Shown here one piece after another: positions 6,631 through 12,701 of a DNA stretch of 12,701 nucleotides; the first letter of the stretch is position 1; every line of letters begins with the position of its first letter. The notes beneath the pieces were generated by a model. The model saw nothing but the letters and a program-made list of their open reading frames with translations, was not told the origin of the DNA and made no database searches. The position numbers were made by a program, and so were the translations under genes. Source of the stretch: an uncultured Eubacterium sp. (GTDB taxonomy: Bacteria; Bacillota; Clostridia; Lachnospirales; Lachnospiraceae); contig CAMODP010000040.1 of NCBI GenBank assembly GCA_946611445.1, positions 1-12,701 on the forward strand, read 5' to 3'.

Positions 6631-7485
6631 TCACATGGCGTCCTGATAAAACTTTCCTATAAACTGTTCCGATTTGGTGACGTTAATCAGTATAGAAGGG
6701 TCTGCCTCCTTCAGTGCCTCGACCGCTTCCGGCAGCTCATAGCTGGAAATGATCGCGATCAGGAGGGACGTATCCTGGTGGCTGTATCCGCCCTGTGCGT
6801 GAATGGCTGTGATGCCGTGCATGAAATGCTGCAGATACGCTGCCAGGACTGCGTCCGGCTTCTGGGTAAAGATCTCCAGGGAAATTCTCTTGTACCGGCT
6901 GTGAAAGGTGGAGATGGTCCGGGTCGAACAGAACTGGAACAGGATAGAATACCCGGCTTTATCGAATCCGAACAGATATCCGAATATCACCAGCAGTACG
7001 CAGTTGAACACAAAGACCTGCATCCAGATCTCTCTTCCCGTCCGGTTTGCCACATAGAGCGCTATAAAATCCGTTCCTCCCGTAGAGGCGTTGCCCCGCA
7101 GGGCGATCGCGATGGCCAGCCCGTTCAGCACGCCGCCGAACACAATATTCAGGATATCATCGTCAAAGACAGGCCTGACAGGCAGGAGTTGGATAAACAG
7201 AGAAGTCAGCAGAACCTGGAGAATGGAAAAGAAGACGAAACGGCGGGAGATCCGTTTTGCGCAGAACACCGCCACCGGAATGTTGATCATGCTGAGCACC
7301 ACGGAAATGGGTATGTTCACATGAAGCAGCGTGCCAACCCGGTTGACCAGAATGGCAATGCCCATAAAACCGCCGGCCAGCAGACCTGCAGACTGAATAA
7401 ACGTATTAGTGACGAATGCCAGCAAAAGAGCTGAGCAGATCACGCAACCGGTCGTTACGATGTTTTTCTTTGTCAGAACGCTCAT
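6631..7485 (-). CDS. YitT family membrane protein with DUF2179 domain
   Basis: This is a 284-residue integral membrane protein with about five or six hydrophobic segments in the first 200 residues and a soluble C-terminal domain. Family features include the opening TGCVICSALLLAFVTNTFI followed by GLLAGGFMGIAIL, the central GNASTGGTDFIALY, and the DUF2179 tail (about 205-284) with ITAIHAQGGYSHQDTSLL and the closing INVTKSEQFIGKFY. The length is normal for the family. YitT proteins are widespread in Firmicutes; their transport or signalling role is not established. The ATG is supported by GAGGAG 6 nt upstream, and a promoter is visible at 7592-7564. The gene appears monocistronic. Its TGA lies 2 bp from the stop of the convergent secreted protein, with no terminator hairpin between the two. 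Confidence 0.9.
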   Translation of the reverse strand: MSVLTKKNIVTTGCVICSALLLAFVTNTFIQSAGLLAGGFMGIAILVNRVGTLLHVNIPISVVLSMINIPVAVFCAKRISRRFVFFSILQVLLTSLFIQLLPVRPVFDDDILNIVFGGVLNGLAIAIALRGNASTGGTDFIALYVANRTGREIWMQVFVFNCVLLVIFGYLFGFDKAGYSILFQFCSTRTISTFHSRYKRISLEIFTQKPDAVLAAYLQHFMHGITAIHAQGGYSHQDTSLLIAIISSYELPEAVEALKEADPSILINVTKSEQFIGKFYQDAM

Positions 7486-7563
7486 CCCGGCTCCTCTCTG
7501 CAGTCATTTTCTGTCTGTTCAGGTCCGGCTCAGACTGGCCGCGTCCGTATGACTGCTGACCCG

Positions 7564-7592
7564 AATATAACACCAAACCCGGCGGTCCGCAA
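7564..7592 (-). promoter_or_regulatory. Sigma70-type promoter of the yitT-family gene
   Basis: On the minus strand TTGCGG (7592-7587) and TATATT (7569-7564) are spaced by 17 bp. Transcription would start near 7557, giving a leader of about 70 nt. The promoter begins directly beyond the terminator that closes the MgtC gene, so the membrane protein gene looks independently transcribed. Confidence 0.7.
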
Positions 7593-7608
7593 GAGAAGCA
7601 TTCGCGCA

Positions 7609-7638
7609 AAAAAAGCAGCCTTTCAAGACTGCTTTTTT
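7609..7638 (-). terminator. Intrinsic terminator downstream of the MgtC gene
   Basis: A 10-bp stem pairs AAAAAAGCAG (7609-7618) with CTGCTTTTTT (7629-7638) around a 10-nt loop. Poly-A and poly-U form the outer halves of the arms, so it can work in both directions. It lies 52 nt beyond the MgtC stop and just before the promoter of the next gene, and so closes the MgtC/ABC transporter unit. Confidence 0.85.
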
Positions 7639-7689
7639 CAGTATGGGATGATCGGGGACGGATCGCGGCGCCTTCGTTCCGCTTTGTCC

Positions 7690-8415
7690 TTACAGGTACT
7701 TCAGCGACACCGACTCGATTTCCGGATGACTGTCGGCAAAGTTGTCCAGATACTGCATCTGGATATCCTTCTTGGTCTGCATGACGATCTTGTACCGCAC
7801 TTTTCCGCTTTTTCCGTTCCGGATGCTGCTCTCTGTTACGGTTCCCTTAACTTCCTTTTCCAGAATGGCCAGCGTCTCTTCAAAGGCTTTTTTGTCAGAT
7901 ACCTCAAACTCCATATAGGCTTTGGACACGGAATCCAGTCCGTATGTAAAGAAATGCATCACAAACTGCAGGAACGTGATCAGAAGTGTGGTGAAAACGC
8001 CCACTTTGACCATGCCGGCGCCCACGGCCATTCCGATTCCGGCCGTGGCCCAGATTCCCGCTGCGGTCGTGAGACCTTTCGTGTAGTTCTTATTATGAAA
8101 GATGGCGCCGGCGCCCAGAAAACTGACGCCGCTGACGACCTGCGATGCCACACGCGACGGATCCGCGCCGCGGACACCGCTGTAGAATTCGCCTGCCTTT
8201 GTTTCCAGATCCACATATCCATACTTGGATATGAGCATGAGAAGGGCTGCCGTACAGCACACAATCACATGTGTCCGGATACCGGCGTCCTTCAGTCTCT
8301 TGCTTCTCTCAAAGCCGATGACGGCCCCGCACAGACAGGCCAGCACGATTCTGACAAAAAAATCAAGCACCTGCCTGTTGGAAAACTGTCCGGCCATATA
8401 CTGAACCAGGGTCAT
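7690..8415 (-). CDS. MgtC/SapB family inner-membrane protein
   Basis: This is a 241-residue membrane protein with an N-terminal helical bundle (about 1-160) and a soluble C-terminal ACT-like domain (about 165-241). MgtC hallmarks are GAVIGFERSKRLKDAGIRTH (30-49), ADPSRVASQVVSGVSFLGAG (84-103) with the conserved Asp85, and GLTTAAGIWATAGIGMAVGA (114-133). MgtC relatives help bacteria cope with low magnesium, but the molecular activity of most non-pathogen members is unknown. I chose the ATG at 8415, not the frame's first ATG at 8493, because AAGGAAGG sits about 8 nt before 8415. The longer version would also run through the stem-loop at 8449-8471 and add a non-hydrophobic, unconserved leader. 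It lies 99 bp behind the ABC permease on the same strand, with no clear promoter of its own, and is closed by the terminator at 7638-7609. Confidence 0.87.
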   Translation of the reverse strand: MTLVQYMAGQFSNRQVLDFFVRIVLACLCGAVIGFERSKRLKDAGIRTHVIVCCTAALLMLISKYGYVDLETKAGEFYSGVRGADPSRVASQVVSGVSFLGAGAIFHNKNYTKGLTTAAGIWATAGIGMAVGAGMVKVGVFTTLLITFLQFVMHFFTYGLDSVSKAYMEFEVSDKKAFEETLAILEKEVKGTVTESSIRNGKSGKVRYKIVMQTKKDIQMQYLDNFADSHPEIESVSLKYL

Positions 8416-8448
8416 AACTTCTGCCTTCCTTTTCTGCAACCGACAAGA

Positions 8449-8471
8449 AGAGCGGACTATCCGTCCGCTCT
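8449..8471 (-). terminator. Stem-loop between ABC permease and MgtC gene
   Basis: A perfect 9-bp stem, AGAGCGGAC (8471-8463 on the minus strand) with its complement (8457-8449), encloses a 5-nt loop and is followed by the weak U-rich TCTTGT. A second, AU-rich inverted repeat, AAAAGA/TCTTTT (8507-8492), lies just upstream, soon after the permease stop. Together they could be a weak terminator or 3'-end stabiliser for the transporter mRNA. Complete termination is doubtful because the U-tract is poor. Confidence 0.5.
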
Positions 8472-8514
8472 CCGAAAGAAACTGTTCTCTCAAAAGACCA
8501 GTCTTTTTCAGCCT

Positions 8515-9363
8515 TTACTGTCCTTCCCACTCATTGTCCTTCAGGTTCGTATAGATATATACGCCCGCCGATACGGCGCAGATCAGGAACATAATAACGG
8601 ACAGGGCCGCAGCCTTGTTATATGCCAGATACTTGTTGAACTGGTCAAACAGAGCGATACCCAGCATCTTCGGCGCAGTGCCGCCCATCAGGTAGGGAGT
8701 CGTAAATGAGCCGACGTTGGTCATCCAAACGAATGTTGCTGCTATAATAACATCTTTTACGGAAAGCGGCAATATCATCGACGTGAACACCTTCCATCTG
8801 CCGGCGCCCACATCGCGGGCCCCTTCAATGATGGAATCCGGGATGGCTCCCAGGCCGGCCGTAATCATCATGGCCGCAAACGGGATATTGAACCACAGGT
8901 TCATCAGAATCAGGCCGTTCGCGTGATACATCAGGCCGAGATGGATATCCTTGCCGAACAGCAGGCCGATCCGGTTGATCATACCGGAATCGCGGATGAT
9001 CGTGATCATGGCGTATACCGCGCACATGGCAGGGACAAACCGCGGCAGCAGATACAATGTTCCGATTGTCTTCGCTATGCGCGATTTGGTGAAGCGCAGG
9101 TACAGCGCCAGAAGGTATGCCGCGACTATGGCGATCAGCACTGTCATGACGACGACAAACAGAGTATACAGAAGATTCTTCAGCTGAGCAGGCGTCGTGA
9201 AGAAATATGTGTAGTTCTCAAATGTGAACGCCCCTGTCTTCTGATCCTGAAAGCTTCTGATGACCGCCAGAACGATCGGATATGCCACTGTCAGCATGAC
9301 GACCATAAAAGCCGGGAGTACCATCCCGTATGCAGCCAGTTTCTGCTTTAAATCTTTATTCAT
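8515..9363 (-). CDS. ABC transporter permease, binding-protein-dependent (MetI-like fold)
   Basis: This is a 282-residue inner-membrane permease with six predicted helices, the first at about 13-35 and the last at about 252-273. It carries the cytoplasmic EAA loop that docks on the ATPase, EGARDVGAGRWKVFTSMILP (180-199). It pairs with the second permease at 11805-12650, which shares the ARDVGAG core, to form a heterodimeric channel. The layout is that of PotB/FbpB/ThiP-type importers for polyamines, iron or thiamine. GAGGGAAG lies about 7 nt before the ATG. It is the fourth gene of the importer operon, separated from the binding-protein gene by 109 bp containing a GC-rich stem-loop. Confidence 0.87.
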   Translation of the reverse strand: MNKDLKQKLAAYGMVLPAFMVVMLTVAYPIVLAVIRSFQDQKTGAFTFENYTYFFTTPAQLKNLLYTLFVVVMTVLIAIVAAYLLALYLRFTKSRIAKTIGTLYLLPRFVPAMCAVYAMITIIRDSGMINRIGLLFGKDIHLGLMYHANGLILMNLWFNIPFAAMMITAGLGAIPDSIIEGARDVGAGRWKVFTSMILPLSVKDVIIAATFVWMTNVGSFTTPYLMGGTAPKMLGIALFDQFNKYLAYNKAAALSVIMFLICAVSAGVYIYTNLKDNEWEGQ

Positions 9364-9414
9364 CTGTTCTTCCCTCTCGTTTTCGTCCGACAGAACCTCT
9401 GCCGCAGGATCTGC

Positions 9415-9447
9415 GCAGGCCTCCCGCGCGGCGCGCGGGGTGCCTGC
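9415..9447 (-). promoter_or_regulatory. GC-rich intercistronic stem-loop between binding protein and permease
   Basis: GCAGGC (9447-9442 on the minus strand) pairs with its complement at 9420-9415. Inside, after one mismatch and one wobble pair, six more G-C pairs follow around a 5-nt loop. There is no U-tract on either side, so it is not an intrinsic terminator. Its place just after the binding-protein stop resembles 3'-protective stem-loops that raise the mRNA of binding proteins over their permeases, such as those between malE and malF. That function is inferred. Confidence 0.6.
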
Positions 9448-9472
9448 AGTACTATTGTTCTCTCAGGCTTTA

Positions 9473-10615
9473 TCAGCCAAGCGCTCCGATCTCATTGTCC
9501 CAGCGCTCGTTGAACTGTGTGCTCAGGTCGCCGATGGACATGATGCGGAAGTTGCTGACATCCAGGTTGGCAACATCTTCAAATCCGGTCAGATCCAGCT
9601 TGGAAGCGTCTACCAGCGGAATAGCGGCCATCTCTTTGACCATCATCTGCTGCGCGGCATCGGAGCACATGTAGTTCATGAATGCGCAGGCGCCTTCCTG
9701 ATTGGAGCCGATGGTCGGGATAGCCAGTGTCTGCAGAGAACCGGTGAAGGCCGGATCGATCTGGGCAATCTTGATGGACTCTTTCAGCTGGCCGGCTGCT
9801 CTCTGGGACAGGACCATGTCTGCCCAGTTCGGGCACATGTCGATCTCACCCTGGTTCAGCAGGTCAAGAGATCCCTGGTTCTTGTTCGGGTATACGATGG
9901 AGCCGCCGGAGGTGTACATATACTGATGAATGTCAGCCAGGAAGGCAAAGCCCTCATCCCACTGGTCGACCCAGCTCGGATCATCAGAGGTAATGGCCTC
10001 GGCATCCAGGAAGTTGTAGACGGAGGTACGGGCAAAGGAATCGCCTGCGCCGCCGGTTCCCGGTGCATTATATGCGAAGCGGCCCGGATTGGCCTTCATC
10101 CACTCTACCAGCTCGTCCATGGTCTTCGGCGGTTCCGGAACGGTCTCGGAATCATAGGCCAGGATAACGGTTGTGCCTCTGTATGCCTGTGTGTAGTCAC
10201 CGGCGACAGAGCTCTCTGCGGCGATATTCGCGCGGTTCGGGATCATGGTGTCATCCAGCTTTACGAAGGCTTCCTCACCCACGAGAGAGACCATCTTGGA
10301 CAGATCGTCGCCGCTGAAGTCAACCAGGTCGAAATCGGTGTCTGTCTGGCCTGCCTGATAGGCCGCGTTCAGCATGTCTGTCAGGGACTGCGCGCCTGTG
10401 CCGCTCAGCATGAACTGCAGCTCGGCCTCGTAGGTGCCTGCATATTCGGAATTGCTGTTGAAGTCCTCGATCAGCTTCTCATAGATCTGGCGGACATTGT
10501 CCGAACCTGTAGCCCAGATCGTCACCTTGCTCGTGTCCGCGTGGGCAGCAGTTGACAGCAGGCCTGTCGCAAGAGCTGCTGCAGTCATCAGTGCACCGAG
10601 TTTTCTGAATTTCAT
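9473..10615 (-). CDS. ABC transporter extracellular solute-binding protein, family 1-like
   Basis: This is a 380-residue exported protein that delivers substrate to the two permeases of this operon. The signal peptide is MKFRKLGA followed by a hydrophobic Ala/Leu stretch ending STAAHA, with cleavage predicted after Ala26. No lipobox cysteine is present. The mature protein starts KVTIWATGSDNVRQIYEKLI, typical of the family 1 / spermidine-putrescine-iron binding cluster. Later sections include RGTTVILAYDSETV with PPKTMDELVEWMKANPGRFA (the hinge and substrate-cleft region) and EGACAFMNYMCSDAAQQMMV near the C-terminus. AAAGGAG lies 8 nt before the ATG. It is the third gene, after the ATPase (82-bp gap) and before the last permease. 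Polyamine, ferric iron and thiamine are all possible; I cannot choose between them. Confidence 0.86.
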   Translation of the reverse strand: MKFRKLGALMTAAALATGLLSTAAHADTSKVTIWATGSDNVRQIYEKLIEDFNSNSEYAGTYEAELQFMLSGTGAQSLTDMLNAAYQAGQTDTDFDLVDFSGDDLSKMVSLVGEEAFVKLDDTMIPNRANIAAESSVAGDYTQAYRGTTVILAYDSETVPEPPKTMDELVEWMKANPGRFAYNAPGTGGAGDSFARTSVYNFLDAEAITSDDPSWVDQWDEGFAFLADIHQYMYTSGGSIVYPNKNQGSLDLLNQGEIDMCPNWADMVLSQRAAGQLKESIKIAQIDPAFTGSLQTLAIPTIGSNQEGACAFMNYMCSDAAQQMMVKEMAAIPLVDASKLDLTGFEDVANLDVSNFRIMSIGDLSTQFNERWDNEIGALG

Positions 10616-10697
10616 CTTTACGTTCTCCTTTCAAAAACCCTTTGTCTATGTAATACATCGGAACCCTTTTTGCGGCAGTTCCGGAATTACCTGTCTG

Positions 10698-11675
10698 TTA
10701 TGCCGTCTTATTAAATACGGTATGCTTTCCGATCTCGAGAGATACCTTGTCGCCGACCTTCAGGGAGTCGCTCAGCGCTCTGTTGATATTGCACTTGATG
10801 ACATTCTCGCCGTACTGGACAGTCAGCACCACGTAGTGCCCGAGCAGCATGATGGTCCGGACCTCTCCGACCATGTCTCCGGCGGTGCCCGGCGTAACGC
10901 TGATATCTTCCGGACGGACGGCAATCGTCTCATTGCCCTTTTTGATGAAGTTCATCTCACCGATGAAGGACGCCACATGCAGGGTGGCCGGATTGTCGTA
11001 GATCTCTGCAGGCGTGCCGATCTGGTCGATCTTGCCTTTGTTCATGACCACGATACGGTGTGACAAGGCCATGGCCTCTTCCTGGTCATGCGTTACAAAC
11101 ACGACGGTGATGCCGAGATCCTGCTGGATCTTTTTCAGCTCCTCACGCATCTGCTGGCGGATCTTGGCATCCAGCGCGGAGAACGGCTCATCCAGGAGCA
11201 GAAGTTCCGGCTTCAGGAGCAGGGACCTGGCAATGGCGATTCGCTGCTGCTGGCCGCCGGAGAGCTGTCCGGGATACTTTTTCTCACAGCCGGGCATGGA
11301 GACCATCTCCAGGCTCTTTGTGATCTCCTCGCGGATCTCAGCGGCAGGGCGCTTACGCAGCTTCAGACCGTAGGCAAGGTTCTCATAGATCGTCATGTGC
11401 GGCCACAGATTGTAGCTCTGGAAAACCATGGCTGTCGGGCGTTTCTCAGGCGGCAGGTCAACGATTGACCGCCCGTTGATCAGAATATCGCCGCTCGTCA
11501 CATCCAGAAATCCGCCGACCGTGCGCAGGATCGTGGATTTTCCGCAGCCGGACGGGCCCAGGAGGGTCACGATCTCGCCTTCATATACCTTCAGGCCGAT
11601 GTGCTCGACGCCGTCACCGTTTCCGTACTTCTTGGTCATATCGACCAGCTCAAGCATTACTTTTCTGTCGCTCAT
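10698..11675 (-). CDS. ABC transporter ATP-binding protein with TOBE domain (PotA/FbpC-like)
   Basis: This is the cytoplasmic ATPase of the importer, 325 residues. ABC motifs: Walker A GPSGCGKST (40-48), Q-loop Gln86, signature LSGGQ (138-142), Walker B LLLLDEP (158-164), D-loop SALD and switch His196 in VTHD. The C-terminal portion after residue 240 (FIGEMNFI, then AVRPEDISV and GEVRTIMLLGHYVVLTVQ) is a TOBE regulatory domain, as in MalK, PotA and FbpC. One copy would serve as a homodimer beneath the permease pair. GAGGAG lies 6-7 nt before the ATG. The 129-bp gap upstream holds two stem-loops. The domain makeup is standard for importers of polyamines, iron, thiamine or phosphonates and does not decide the substrate. 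Confidence 0.92.
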   Translation of the reverse strand: MSDRKVMLELVDMTKKYGNGDGVEHIGLKVYEGEIVTLLGPSGCGKSTILRTVGGFLDVTSGDILINGRSIVDLPPEKRPTAMVFQSYNLWPHMTIYENLAYGLKLRKRPAAEIREEITKSLEMVSMPGCEKKYPGQLSGGQQQRIAIARSLLLKPELLLLDEPFSALDAKIRQQMREELKKIQQDLGITVVFVTHDQEEAMALSHRIVVMNKGKIDQIGTPAEIYDNPATLHVASFIGEMNFIKKGNETIAVRPEDISVTPGTAGDMVGEVRTIMLLGHYVVLTVQYGENVIKCNINRALSDSLKVGDKVSLEIGKHTVFNKTA

Positions 11676-11752
11676 GGGTATCTCCTCTTTAATTAATTAG
11701 AAATCAAAACAGATGTGAAATGGTCATGTCGGGGCGGGTCCCAAACCCTTTC

Positions 11753-11799
11753 ACTCACCTGCAGGCAAACCTGCGTGAGTTCAGGGCTTTTGACCCTGA
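11753..11799 (-). promoter_or_regulatory. Tandem intercistronic stem-loops between first permease and ATPase
   Basis: On the minus strand two hairpins lie back to back after the permease stop. TCAGGG/CCCTGA (11799-11781) has a 6-bp stem and 7-nt loop. ACTCAC plus GCAGG pairs with CCTGC plus GTGAGT (11780-11753), giving 11 pairs around a 4-nt loop with a 2-nt bulge. Neither is followed by a U-run, so mRNA processing or stabilisation is more likely than termination. About 50 further bases up to the ATPase ribosome site are AT-rich and hold no clear promoter. Confidence 0.55.
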
Positions 11800-11804
11800 C
11801 ATCA

Positions 11805-12650
11805 TCACTTCATCTTAAATCCGCCGGCGATGGCTTCCGGTCCGATATATTTGCGCATCAGGAAGATCATCACAACGGACGGTATAATCAGAAGAATCGC
11901 GAATACTGCGCCGATCTGAACCGCTGAGGAATCCAGGATGATGCCGTACATGGCAACGGGCATTGTCTGGATGCGGCCCATGCCGACCAGCATGGTGCCC
12001 TGTGCTTCCTCCATGGATCCGAGGAAAGTATACAGCGTGGCGACCGAAATGCCGGGCATGGCCATCGGCAGCGTCACCTTGAAGAATGTGCGGATCGGGC
12101 CTGCGCCGACGTCTCTGGCAGCTTCCTCCTGCTGTCTGTGGACAGAGCGGAAGGCACTGGCTGGAAGCCATACCATGAACATCATCGAGTTGATCATGTG
12201 GATAATGACGACGCCCGGATAGGTTCCCATCAGTCTGTACTTATAGAACAGCACCGCGACCGAGGTATAGATACCCAGCTTGGGAAAGGCGTTTGTCAGA
12301 AGGAAGGAAAGCATGAACAGCTTTCTTCCTTTGTATTTGAATCTGGCGATCGAGTACGCCGCCGGGATACAGAACACCATAGACACCAGGGTGGTGATAA
12401 TGGCTATGATGAAGGACTGAATCATGGATGACACCAGTGATTTCTGGTTAAAGATATAGCTCCACCATTTAAAGCCCCACTCCTGCGGCAGTACATTCGG
12501 CACATCGTACTTATTCGCGAATGCCAGCATGACCATGTTCAGCAGCGGCCCGTAAAAGAAAATGATGAAGACGGCAAGAATAATGAATTCCCAGAACTTC
12601 CGTTTCCCGACTGCGTAATAAAACCGTCGGGGATTCAGCATCTTGAACAT
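11805..12650 (-). CDS. ABC transporter permease, second subunit (PotC/ThiP-like, MetI fold)
   Basis: This is a 281-residue inner-membrane permease with about six helices; the first (about 22-43) follows a basic N-terminus. The EAA loop EEAARDVGAGPIRTFFKVTL (175-194) is intact. It is the first visible gene of the importer operon and should partner the permease at 8515-9363. AGGA lies about 7 nt before the ATG. The remaining 51 bases of the window upstream (12651-12701) show no convincing promoter boxes, so the operon start or a preceding gene lies outside. It is separated from the ATPase gene by two stem-loops, an unusual break for a transporter operon. Confidence 0.88.
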   Translation of the reverse strand: MFKMLNPRRFYYAVGKRKFWEFIILAVFIIFFYGPLLNMVMLAFANKYDVPNVLPQEWGFKWWSYIFNQKSLVSSMIQSFIIAIITTLVSMVFCIPAAYSIARFKYKGRKLFMLSFLLTNAFPKLGIYTSVAVLFYKYRLMGTYPGVVIIHMINSMMFMVWLPASAFRSVHRQQEEAARDVGAGPIRTFFKVTLPMAMPGISVATLYTFLGSMEEAQGTMLVGMGRIQTMPVAMYGIILDSSAVQIGAVFAILLIIPSVVMIFLMRKYIGPEAIAGGFKMK

Positions 12651-12701
12651 ATTGGTTCCTCTCTCCCTGCATACTTACTGTTGGCTGCGTGAATATTCCT
12701 G

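Noticed and set aside
6330..6662. Overlapping plus-strand frame with a repeated RAEDS motif
   Set aside because: It is the shifted reading of the GQPGG 15-bp repeats; it has no ribosome site and overlaps a well-supported gene.
7549..8709. Long plus-strand open frame of 386 codons opposite the MgtC gene
   Set aside because: It covers a terminator, an intergenic region and parts of two recognised minus-strand genes; its composition is that of an antisense shadow.
9260..10555. Plus-strand open frame of 431 codons opposite the second binding-protein gene
   Set aside because: The minus-strand frame has a signal peptide, ribosome site and family features; the plus frame has none.
10640..10690. 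Possible promoter before the second binding-protein gene (CTGCCG, 17 bp, TATTAC on the minus strand)
   Set aside because: The boxes match the consensus at only about three and four of six positions, too weak to call.

Overview
The window reads as chromosomal DNA of a moderately GC-rich, Firmicutes-like bacterium. The grounds are strong GGAGG/AAGGAG ribosome sites, a YitT-family protein, a cobalamin riboswitch with a terminator-type expression platform, and clostridial-type gene content. A Lachnospiraceae-like host is my guess, not something the sequence proves. Ten of the eleven genes lie on the minus strand; only the secreted beta-helix protein is on the plus strand. I see no rRNA, tRNA, CRISPR array, insertion sequence or phage gene.

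Region 1 (about 1-3275, minus strand) is a vitamin B12 uptake operon. A sigma70-type promoter (3273-3245) drives a leader of about 320 nt holding a well-conserved cobalamin riboswitch (3219-3062) and an intrinsic terminator (2978-2944). It is followed by the binding protein (btuF-like, 2914-1910), a second terminator-like hairpin (1892-1850), the permease (btuC-like, 1761-739) and the ATPase (btuD-like, 755-6). The riboswitch identifies corrinoid as the likely substrate of what would otherwise be a generic FecCD-type importer. The internal hairpin suggests the binding protein is made in excess of the membrane parts.

Region 2 (3309-4960, minus strand) is a two-gene unit with an ATGA stop/start overlap: a phosphoglycolate-phosphatase-like HAD hydrolase, then a radical SAM protein with unusual cysteine spacing.

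Region 3 (4961-7605) has a secreted, Ser/Thr/Gly-rich, probable right-handed beta-helix protein on the plus strand with a tandem GQPGG tail. An 11-bp-period TTTAG direct repeat lies in its promoter region. It ends 2 bp from the stop of a convergent YitT/DUF2179 membrane protein, which has its own recognisable promoter.

Region 4 (7609-12650, minus strand) is an MgtC/SapB membrane protein downstream of a four-gene ABC importer of the iron/polyamine/thiamine-type superfamily. The order is permease, ATPase with TOBE domain, binding protein, second permease. Several junctions carry stem-loops (11780-11753 with 11799-11781, 9447-9415, 8471-8449), which could set different mRNA levels for each part. 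The substrate cannot be read from the sequence. The operon promoter is not evident in the last 51 bases and probably lies beyond the window.

Both substrate-binding proteins have signal-peptidase-I-type leaders ending Ala-X-Ala and no lipobox cysteine. This is unusual for a single-membrane Firmicute, where such proteins are normally lipoproteins.
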